In this document: positions 1 to 5,131 of the stretch, piece after piece | How positions within the stretch are numbered: the first letter of the stretch is position 1 | How the letters are laid out: the number at the start of each line of letters is the position of its first letter | From: Planctomycetota bacterium | Lineage (GTDB): Bacteria; Planctomycetota; Planctomycetia; Pirellulales; Thermoguttaceae | DNA length: 6,064 bases | NCBI GenBank assembly: GCA_025356915.1 | Contig: JANXQG010000041.1 | Coordinates: forward strand, 1-6,064 | Direction: 5' to 3' | The notes under the pieces: generated by a model | What the model saw: the letters and a program-made list of their open reading frames with translations, nothing else | What the model was told of the DNA's origin: nothing | The model's database searches: none | Position numbers and translations under genes: made by a program

Positions 1-1550
1 CGCTCGATGAGGTCGAGGAACTTGCGCTGTAGACCCGTCGGGGCAATTACCAGCTTCGACCAACCAACCGTCTCCGAGAAGCCGGTAAGCAGATTGAAGA
101 AAGCGGCCACGTCGTTGGCAATATCGCGGTCGGTCGTCATCAGGCCGAAGTCGCTATAGAGCTTCGCCGTGCGGTCGTTGTAGTTGCCCGTGGCCAAATG
201 GACATAGCGCTGGATGCGATTCCCCTGGTGACGGACGATCAACAAAGCCTTGGCATGGGTCTTGTAACCGGCAATCCCGTAAAGTACATGGGCACCGAGG
301 TCTTCCAAACGGCGCGCCCACTGGATGTTGCGGGCTTCGTCGAAACGTGCCCGCAACTCGACGAGCACGGTCACTTCCTTGCCGCTTTGTGCCGCCCGGC
401 CCAAAGCGCGGACAATGGGCGAATTGCCGCTGGTGCGATAGAGCGTCTGCTTGATGGCCAGCACGCTGGGATCGTCGGCTGCCTGCTCGATCAATCGCAC
501 AACCGGCTCAAAAGTCTCGTAAGGATGGAACAAAAGCACATCGTGATCGGCGAGAGTCTCGAACAAGTCGTCGCTACTCGAAAGATCGCGCGGCGGCTGG
601 GGTGTCCACTCGACGTTCTTCAATTGCTCAAAGCCGGGCCAGTTCGCCAGTTCCATCAAAGCCGCCCCATCGAGCGTGGAGTCCATTTCGTAGACTTCCT
701 CGGGCTGCAACTTCATCAGCCCATCGAGCCAGACACGAATGCCGGAATCGCAGCCGGGGGAGACCTGCAGGCGGACTGGCGGGCGGCGCTGCCGCGTGAG
801 CACGGCCTGCTCGACCGCTTCCAGCAGGTCGTCAGTCTCATCGCGCTCGACGGAGACGTCGGCATCGCGGGTAATGCGGAACAGGGCCGTGGCGGCGATT
901 CGAGCGCCGGGAAAAAGCAAGCCGACGTTGGCCGAGATCACATCATCCAATCGGGCCAGGCGGACGTCTTCCCCCGGTAGGCGGACCCAACGAGAAATCT
1001 GCTGAGGAACAGGCGTCACGGCGATCCGCTCTTCGCCTCCCGCCTTTACCAATCGCGCGGCGACATGCCATTGCAGCCCGGGCAGACGCGGCGAGGGATG
1101 CAACTCCTGGACTGCCAACGGCGTGAGTACGGGAAGAATCTCTTTACTAAAATACGTTTGCAGAAAATTCCCCTGCTCGGCGGTCCATTCCGTGGCCGAT
1201 ACCACGGTAATGCCAGCCGATGCGAGTTGAGCAAGCGAGGTCAAGACTCCTTCTTGCTGCTGGTGCATCATCCCATGAACGCGATGGCTTATGGCACGCA
1301 ACTGCGCGGCTGGAGTCATGCCGGAAGGATCGCGACGGCGAACGCCTTCCGCCCGGGCACTCATCAGACCAGCCACGCGGACGAGGAAGAATTCGTCCAG
1401 GTTAGAACTGACGATGGCCAGAAATTTGATACGTTCCAACAGCGGCAAATCGTCCGATAGGCCCTGTCGGAGTACTCGATCGTTGAACTCTAGCCAGCTC
1501 AACTCGCGGTTGAAATACATGTCGTGCGATCGAAGGGGATTTTTGCTCAT
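1..1550 (-). CDS. ppk1: Polyphosphate kinase 1, 3' end cut by window edge
   Basis: Reversibly transfers the gamma-phosphate of ATP to inorganic polyphosphate. About 516 residues are visible, read through on the minus strand with no stop. The N terminus carries the PPK1 signature YFNRELSWLEFN (residues 12-23). Further blocks are FHPYE (341-345), IKQTLYRT (366-373), RFDEARNI (402-409), GYKTHAK (428-434) and then YVHLATGNYN. His432 sits where E. coli PPK has its phosphorylated His435, and Arg372 and Arg402 match E. coli Arg375 and Arg405 with the same offset of three. E. coli PPK has 688 residues, so roughly the last 170-200, including the second conserved histidine, lie outside the window. The ATG at 1548-1550 is the natural start, since an in-frame TGA lies four codons upstream and MSKNPLRSHD leads straight into the signature. 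The Shine-Dalgarno is weak. The gene follows ppx by about 105 bases in the same direction, so co-transcription is plausible. The family call is near certain. Confidence 0.97.
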   Translation of the reverse strand, partial: MSKNPLRSHDMYFNRELSWLEFNDRVLRQGLSDDLPLLERIKFLAIVSSNLDEFFLVRVAGLMSARAEGVRRRDPSGMTPAAQLRAISHRVHGMMHQQQEGVLTSLAQLASAGITVVSATEWTAEQGNFLQTYFSKEILPVLTPLAVQELHPSPRLPGLQWHVAARLVKAGGEERIAVTPVPQQISRWVRLPGEDVRLARLDDVISANVGLLFPGARIAATALFRITRDADVSVERDETDDLLEAVEQAVLTRQRRPPVRLQVSPGCDSGIRVWLDGLMKLQPEEVYEMDSTLDGAALMELANWPGFEQLKNVEWTPQPPRDLSSSDDLFETLADHDVLLFHPYETFEPVVRLIEQAADDPSVLAIKQTLYRTSGNSPIVRALGRAAQSGKEVTVLVELRARFDEARNIQWARRLEDLGAHVLYGIAGYKTHAKALLIVRHQGNRIQRYVHLATGNYNDRTAKLYSDFGLMTTDRDIANDVAAFFNLLTGFSETVGWSKLVIAPTGLQRKFLDLIE

Positions 1551-1573
1551 GGCATTTCTTCAGCAAATTCTCA

Positions 1574-1648
1574 TGGTGAGGCTCGTTTCACTCGTCCCAC
1601 CCTGCATGAAATCCGCAGGGTGGGACGAGCCGTAGACGAGCCCCACCA
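1574..1648. repeat. Two-tier inverted repeat between ppx and ppk1
   Basis: The inner arms CTCGTCCCACCCTGC (1591-1605) and GCAGGGTGGGACGAG (1615-1629) are a perfect 15-bp inverted repeat around a 9-base loop. The outer arms TGGTGAGGCTCGT (1574-1586) and ACGAGCCCCACCA (1636-1648) pair over 13 positions with one mismatch. That mismatch becomes a G-U wobble when read as minus-strand RNA, the direction of ppx and ppk1. Short unpaired segments of 4 and 6 bases separate the tiers. No T-run follows the structure on either strand, so it does not look like an intrinsic terminator. Its motif (GTGGGACGAG and its complement) resembles dispersed palindromes that I associate with planctomycete genomes, but this cannot be tested inside one window. 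It could also stabilise or attenuate the ppx-ppk1 transcript. Confidence 0.85.
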
Positions 1649-1655
1649 AAAAGGT

Positions 1656-3218
1656 TTAACTCAGTTCCAGCCGCACCTTCATTCCGTAAATGTCTTCAAA
1701 CATATCGGCCTTGGTATGCACGGCACGTTGTTCCAGAAGCAGATCGGCCATGTTGGGGACACAGATGATCAAGTCGTCGCCCTGACGTTCAAATTGCAGG
1801 TTACAAGGTGCGTGAACGTGGCCCCGCGAAAGGGCATCGGCAACCCGGAGGATCGCGGCCAACTTGCTCACCGTCACACGGCTCTCGCGAGGCAGCGACA
1901 TGTACTCCGGGTGCGACGGCTTCGGCCCGCTGCGCCGGTGATAGCGGGCAACATGGGCTGTCAGTAGAGTCTCTTCCCGATTAAGCCCAAATATTTCGGA
2001 ATTGGCGATGAGGTAATAGCTGTGCTTGTGATGGCTGCGATTGCTCACATAACTGCCCACCTCATGCAGCAGTGCCGCTACGTGCAGCAGAAGCCGGTGC
2101 TGCGGGCCTAGTCCATGATCGGGACGAATCTCGTCGAACAACCGCAGAGCCACGTCGGCCACCGTTTGGGCATGCTCAAGATCAACGTGATACTTCCGCG
2201 CAATCGCCGTTGCCGAGTGGATCACGCCGGCCACCAACGCCCGGTCTTCTTTCCCCGTGACTCGGTTGGCAAGCTCCAACAGGAGTCCATCGCGCATTGT
2301 CACGCCCGACACGATGATTTGCGAGGCCTTTGTCAGGCGAAACAGGTTTTGGTAGACCAGCAGTGCCGGATTGATGGTCTCGGCCTCGGCAAAAGGAACC
2401 CCGAATCGCTTGGTTAGCTCTTCGGGAGTCCAATGCTCGCAGCGCGCGACCAGTTCGTCAAACGCCTGGGGATCGACCCGGAACAACTCCGGTGAATCGG
2501 TCGGTTGGCCGATCTGGCGGACGGCGAAGCGGGCATCGCCTCCCACCGCAATGAAGGATTCGACGTTATTCAGCGGCATCGAATTCTGCAACGATCCCAA
2601 CATCGTCGAAACCTGGTAACGAAATACCTCCGCCGTCTGCTCGGGCGAGTCCTCGTTGCTGGCCAGCACCTCTTGCAGCCGCACGGAACCCAGCCGCAGG
2701 CTCTGGGAAGTGACAATCTCCCCGTCGCGGAGCAACGTGAGCAGCGTACTGCCGCCGCCCACATCCGCGATGAGCGTTTCGCCCCGAGTGACGCTCAACG
2801 CGTTGCCCAGTGCCTGGCGTACGGCCGAGACGGTCAACCGGCTTTCTTCAGGCGTACCGATGACCTCGACCTTCAACCCCGTGGCAAGATAGATGCGATC
2901 GAGAAAGGTGTCGGTATTGCTCGCTTCGCGGGCGGCACTGGTGGCGACAGCCCGAAGTTGTTCGACCTTGTAAAGTTTCAGAAGCTCGTGAAAGTCGCGG
3001 AGAATTGCCAGTGCCACTCGCATGCTGGCCGCACCCAAGCGTCCGCGGCGAAAGGCATCTTGCCCCAGGTGGACTGCCCGCTGTAACCGCTCGATGACTT
3101 CGACGCGGCCGTCGGCAAGAACCTCTGCAATGACCATTCGCACCGCGTTCGCACCGACGTCGATCGCCGCGACTGTTTTGGCCCCTTTCGATTCACCTGT
3201 TTTTTCACTGACTTCCAT
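1656..3218 (-). CDS. ppx: Exopolyphosphatase / GppA-family phosphatase with C-terminal HD-like domain
   Basis: Predicted to release phosphate from polyphosphate ends, or to hydrolyse pppGpp; the sequence alone does not separate Ppx from GppA. Using the ATG at 3218 the protein has 520 residues. Ppx/GppA ASKHA-fold motifs are in order: AAIDVGANAVRM (17-28), ATSAAR (92-97), GTPEESRL (121-128), DVGGGST (152-158) and VSGVTMRDGLLLEL (303-316). An HD-like domain follows, with LLHEVGSY (383-390) and HKHSYYLI (397-404). The total length fits the long E. coli Ppx type. The residue after GGGST, usually Glu in this family, is Leu159 here. Three in-frame ATGs (3266, 3245, 3218) are possible. I chose 3218 because AAGG lies 8 bases upstream and the product begins 16 residues before the first motif, as is usual. 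The annotation may begin as far out as 3266. Neighbouring ppk1 supports a polyphosphate role. Confidence 0.93.
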   Translation of the reverse strand: MEVSEKTGESKGAKTVAAIDVGANAVRMVIAEVLADGRVEVIERLQRAVHLGQDAFRRGRLGAASMRVALAILRDFHELLKLYKVEQLRAVATSAAREASNTDTFLDRIYLATGLKVEVIGTPEESRLTVSAVRQALGNALSVTRGETLIADVGGGSTLLTLLRDGEIVTSQSLRLGSVRLQEVLASNEDSPEQTAEVFRYQVSTMLGSLQNSMPLNNVESFIAVGGDARFAVRQIGQPTDSPELFRVDPQAFDELVARCEHWTPEELTKRFGVPFAEAETINPALLVYQNLFRLTKASQIIVSGVTMRDGLLLELANRVTGKEDRALVAGVIHSATAIARKYHVDLEHAQTVADVALRLFDEIRPDHGLGPQHRLLLHVAALLHEVGSYVSNRSHHKHSYYLIANSEIFGLNREETLLTAHVARYHRRSGPKPSHPEYMSLPRESRVTVSKLAAILRVADALSRGHVHAPCNLQFERQGDDLIICVPNMADLLLEQRAVHTKADMFEDIYGMKVRLELS

Positions 3219-3247
3219 GAGCGCTGCCTTGCCCCTTAGATTCATGG

Positions 3248-3285
3248 TGGGGATCGCTCTCCCCATCCTACAATCCCTTATTGTA
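3248..3285 (-). promoter_or_regulatory. Possible ppx leader: two small hairpins and a weak -10-like hexamer
   Basis: On the minus strand, TACAAT (3285-3280) matches the -10 consensus at five of six positions, but I see no convincing -35. The same hexamer is half of a 6-bp inverted repeat, TACAAT (3269-3274) with ATTGTA (3280-3285). A second hairpin, TGGGGA with TCCCCA, spans 3248-3265. If the -10 is real, transcription would start near 3273, which would leave almost no leader for an ATG at 3266 and favour the start at 3245 or 3218. This is a weak call. Confidence 0.25.
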
Positions 3286-3430
3286 TCGACACCGGAGTAT
3301 TAAACTAGATTTCCGCCGGAAGAAGGGGGGAACCGTAATTTTTTGAGCCGTTTCGCGGGTGCTCGTTGCTGAGTCGGCGTTTCCGGCCGATAGGAAGTAC
3401 GCCTTTCGTGAACCTCCTTGGCCAAGTCGT
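3286..3430. other. Intergenic stretch with no recognisable gene
   Basis: This is the left part of the gap between the divergently oriented ppx and hipB genes. Short open frames cross it on both strands, but none gives a recognisable protein, and those running further right simply translate the palindromes. It includes an AT-rich stretch with TATTAA near 3298 and a run of six T near 3340-3345. I see no RNA gene, att site or terminal repeat in it. Confidence 0.5.
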
Positions 3431-3442
3431 TCCCGATCGGGA
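3431..3442. promoter_or_regulatory. Palindrome 1, distal putative HipB operator
   Basis: TCCCGATCGGGA is a perfect 12-bp palindrome. It shares its whole 12-bp core with palindrome 2, whose centre is 78 bp further right, and ten-base symmetry with palindrome 3. It lies about 130 bp upstream of the predicted hipB transcription start, so a direct role at the promoter would require cooperative binding or looping. Shared sequence with the two promoter-proximal sites is the only reason to call it an operator. Confidence 0.55.
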
Positions 3443-3504
3443 TCATCGAATCTTCCTTGACGGTAGTCGCCGTGGTCGAATCCTCGCCAGAATGTCAAGG
3501 TGCC

Positions 3505-3524
3505 GTAATCCCGATCGGGATTAC
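3505..3524. promoter_or_regulatory. Palindrome 2, putative HipB operator upstream of -35
   Basis: GTAATCCCGATCGGGATTAC is a perfect 20-bp palindrome ending six bases before the -35 hexamer of the hip promoter. Its ATCC-N6-GGAT shape recalls the TATCC-N8-GGATA operators of E. coli HipB with a spacer two bases shorter. A repressor here would contact the upstream face of the promoter. The palindrome is seen directly, and the ligand is inferred from the adjacent Xre-family gene. Confidence 0.75.
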
Positions 3525-3530
3525 CGTCCC

Positions 3531-3558
3531 TTGGCATGGCCCCATTCCATGCTATAAT
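3531..3558 (+). promoter_or_regulatory. Sigma70-like promoter of the hip operon
   Basis: The -35 element TTGGCA (3531-3536) is separated by 16 bases from a consensus -10 TATAAT (3553-3558). A TG dinucleotide one base upstream of the -10 (3550-3551) makes it an extended -10. The predicted start of transcription, around 3565-3567, falls inside palindrome 3, while palindrome 2 ends just upstream of the -35. The promoter is therefore bracketed by two similar operators, the usual layout for an autorepressed toxin-antitoxin operon. Confidence 0.8.
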
Positions 3559-3560
3559 TA

Positions 3561-3588
3561 CATTGCATTCCCGGTCGGGAATGCAATG
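3561..3588. promoter_or_regulatory. Palindrome 3, putative HipB operator over the transcription start
   Basis: CATTGCATTCCCG (3561-3573) and CGGGAATGCAATG (3576-3588) form a 28-bp inverted repeat in which only the two central bases do not pair. The core CCCGGTCGGG differs from palindromes 1 and 2 at one base. It starts two bases after the -10 hexamer and covers the expected +1, so a bound repressor would block RNA polymerase. It is longer than the other two and may be the highest-affinity site; that ranking is inference. Confidence 0.75.
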
Positions 3589-3617
3589 CCTTTGATGGTG
3601 CGAACTTCACGATCGAT

Positions 3618-3857
3618 ATGAAGAACTCCGTTACCCCAAGCCCCCGAGTGGTTGCAGAATTCGTACGAGGGAGGCGGTCTGCCAATCGCTTATCGCAACG
3701 CGAGCTTAGCGAACTGGCTCGTGTTGGAACGCGCCTTATTTCGGAAATTGAGCGAGAAAAACCAACATTACGCTTGGATGCCGTGAATCGAGTGCTTGCC
3801 GTCTTTGGCAAAATGCTTGGTCCTGTCGATGCCCCCCGAGACGAGGAGGAAGGATGA
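3618..3857 (+). CDS. hipB: HipB-like Xre-family repressor, first gene of a HipBST operon
   Basis: A 79-residue DNA-binding protein. Residues about 11-66 form an Xre/Cro helix-turn-helix domain of the HipB type: VVAEFVRGRR, then LSQRELSELARVGTRLISEI, then KPTLRLDAVNRVLAVFG. The block GTRLISEIEREKPTLRLD is very close in style to HipB and the related y4mF-type antitoxin regulators. The acidic tail DEEEG is encoded by the Shine-Dalgarno of the next gene. By family it should bind the palindromes just upstream as a dimer and repress its own operon. In three-gene systems it may contribute less to direct neutralisation than HipS does. The start at 3618 is the only one fitting the frame and the domain. 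It has no clear Shine-Dalgarno, unlike the two downstream genes. The stop overlaps the next ATG (ATGA). The family is secure; operator specificity is inferred. Confidence 0.92.
   Translation: MKNSVTPSPRVVAEFVRGRRSANRLSQRELSELARVGTRLISEIEREKPTLRLDAVNRVLAVFGKMLGPVDAPRDEEEG
3844..3849 (+). promoter_or_regulatory. Strong ribosome binding site for hipS
   Basis: AGGAGG lies four bases before the hipS ATG, inside the last codons of hipB. It is the strongest Shine-Dalgarno in the window and contrasts with the lack of one at hipB. It suggests high or coupled translation of the second gene. Confidence 0.8.
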
Positions 3858-4189
3858 GTAAACGGGTTGGTACCGTAAAGTTGGCTGGCAACTTGGTGGG
3901 CATGATCGAGGAATTCGACGGCCAGACAAAATTCAGCTACACATCGGAATGGCTTAGGCGTGCGGACGCAGAACCGGTGTCCCTGACACTTCCGCTGCGT
4001 GCCGAGCCGTATGTTTCCAAAGGCTTGCACCCTTTCTTCGAGAACCTGCTTCCAGAGGGGTGGCTGCTCGAAGTCTCGTCCAAGACACTCAAGATTTCCA
4101 AAGATGATTCCTTCGGTCTGCTGCTGGCAACGTGCTCGGATTGTGTTGGGGATGTCGAGATCGAACCCATACTGTCTGAAGAGAGCTGA
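3854..4189 (+). CDS. hipS: HipS-like protein: free-standing HipA N-terminal subdomain
   Basis: A 111-residue protein that is essentially only the N-terminal subdomain of HipA (the couple_hipA type). Recognisable parts are the start VGTVKLAGNLVGMIEE, then FSYTSEWL, ARPVSLSLPL-like DAEPVSLTLPLR (38-49), LHPFFENLLPEGWLLE (58-73) and DSFGLLLATCSDCVGDVEI (85-103). In ordinary HipA these elements run into the kinase domain in one chain. Here a stop is followed two bases later by a separate kinase gene in a different frame. In the characterised E. coli O127:H6 HipBST system the equivalent protein, HipS, is the antitoxin and binds HipT, with a tryptophan near the kinase active site. Trp70 in the PEGW segment is a candidate equivalent, from memory and not from an alignment. 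Start at 3854 is fixed by AGGAGG and the ATGA overlap with hipB. Assigning an antitoxin role is inference from gene order and domain split. Confidence 0.87.
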   Translation: MSKRVGTVKLAGNLVGMIEEFDGQTKFSYTSEWLRRADAEPVSLTLPLRAEPYVSKGLHPFFENLLPEGWLLEVSSKTLKISKDDSFGLLLATCSDCVGDVEIEPILSEES

Positions 4190-4191
4190 TC

Positions 4192-5118
4192 ATGCCGACG
4201 TGTGGTATCTGCCTGAAGAAGACTAGCGGATCAGAATCTTATCATCGTGGCTGCCTGGAATCGCTATTTGGCGCTGGAACGCTTCCGCGTTTCGGTGAAA
4301 TCGAACTGCGTACTCTTTACCGTTTGGCGTCGGAAATGGCCGGGAAGATGTCGATTTCCGGAGTTCAGGAAAAGGTGTCGCTTGCCCTGTCGTCTGGCAG
4401 GACCGAACTTCAGATATCGGCAAGCGGCGGGCGATTCATTCTCAAGCCCGAGCCTGCAAGATATTCGTCCGTGCCGCAGAACGAGCATGTGACCATGCTC
4501 ATGGCGTCGTTGGTGGGCATCGAGACGCCACCCTTCGGTCTCGTCTGGCTGAAAGATGGCTCTCCGGCCTATGTGATCAAACGCTTCGATCGCTTGGACG
4601 ACGGCAGCAAGTTGCATGTTGAAGATTTCTGTCAACTTTGCGAATTGCCGCTTCGAGATAAATACCAAGGCTCGGGTGAGCAGTGCGTTCGCATCTTGCG
4701 GAAATACGCAACCGAACCGCTCATCGAGATCCACAAGCTTTTCAAAATATTGCTATTTACCTGGTGGGTAGCCAATGGCGACCATCACTTGAAAAATCTG
4801 TCTCTCTTAATCACTCCGAAACGCATCCACCGCCTGACCCCCGCTTATGATCTGCTGTGTACGCGGTTGGTGATTCCCAAGGACAGAGACTTGGCCTTGT
4901 CGATTGGCGGAAAGAAGGCGAAGTTGACCCGGAAGTCCTGGACGGATTTCGCGAAATATTGTCGGATAGCTGAGAAAGCCACGGAAAGATTGCTTGCCGA
5001 TCAAATAAATGCGACCGGACGTGCTGTCGAACTAATTCGCAATTCGTTCTTGTCCGAGGAATTGAAGAACCAGTACATGGAGATTGTCAGGATGAACACG
5101 ACCATCCTCTCTACGTGA
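4192..5118 (+). CDS. hipT: HipT-like Ser/Thr kinase toxin, short HipA-family protein
   Basis: A 308-residue HipA-fold kinase lacking the usual HipA N-terminal subdomain, which is encoded by the gene before it. Visible elements are GKMSISGVQEKVSLAL (51-66), the glycine-rich-loop region with Ser54 and Ser56; GRFILKPEP (80-88) with the likely ATP-binding Lys85; YVIKRFDR (127-134); the catalytic loop NGDHHLKNLSL (195-205) with Asp197 and Asn202; and LTPAYDL (215-221) with the metal-binding Asp220. All core catalytic residues seem present, so the kinase should be active. The N terminus holds Cys4, Cys7, His18 and Cys21 (CxxC-x10-HxxC), a possible zinc site. GAAGAGAG at 4178-4185 is a fair Shine-Dalgarno six bases before the ATG. 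HipA targets GltX and E. coli HipT targets TrpS, both aminoacyl-tRNA synthetases; the target here is unknown. Confidence in the kinase family is very high and in the HipT subtype high. Confidence 0.92.
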   Translation: MPTCGICLKKTSGSESYHRGCLESLFGAGTLPRFGEIELRTLYRLASEMAGKMSISGVQEKVSLALSSGRTELQISASGGRFILKPEPARYSSVPQNEHVTMLMASLVGIETPPFGLVWLKDGSPAYVIKRFDRLDDGSKLHVEDFCQLCELPLRDKYQGSGEQCVRILRKYATEPLIEIHKLFKILLFTWWVANGDHHLKNLSLLITPKRIHRLTPAYDLLCTRLVIPKDRDLALSIGGKKAKLTRKSWTDFAKYCRIAEKATERLLADQINATGRAVELIRNSFLSEELKNQYMEIVRMNTTILST

Positions 5119-5131
5119 CCCCGATCTCGCT

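Noticed and set aside
198..980. 260-codon plus-strand open frame
   Set aside because: It lies antisense to strongly conserved ppk1 motifs and its translation has no recognisable domain.
1591..1629. Inner hairpin as an intrinsic terminator
   Set aside because: No T-run follows the stem on either strand.
2505..3086. 193-codon plus-strand open frame
   Set aside because: Antisense to the ppx phosphate-binding motifs; high GC creates long open frames on the opposite strand.
3268..3537. 89-codon minus-strand open frame in the intergenic region
   Set aside because: Its repeated Asp-Arg-Asp-like peptides are just translations of the palindromes; no start signal or family resemblance.
3418..3621. 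67-codon plus-strand open frame ending at the hipB start
   Set aside because: Most of it lies upstream of the predicted transcription start and translates palindromes; only its last 11 codons are kept as a weak leader candidate.
3521..4030. 169-codon minus-strand open frame across the hip promoter
   Set aside because: It overlaps hipB and hipS antisense, crosses two palindromes and resembles no known family.
3854..5118. hipS and hipT as a single hipA gene broken by a frameshift
   Set aside because: The second gene has its own Shine-Dalgarno, ATG and a distinct N-terminal Cys/His segment, and the split falls at the HipS/HipT boundary, so a natural two-gene arrangement fits better.
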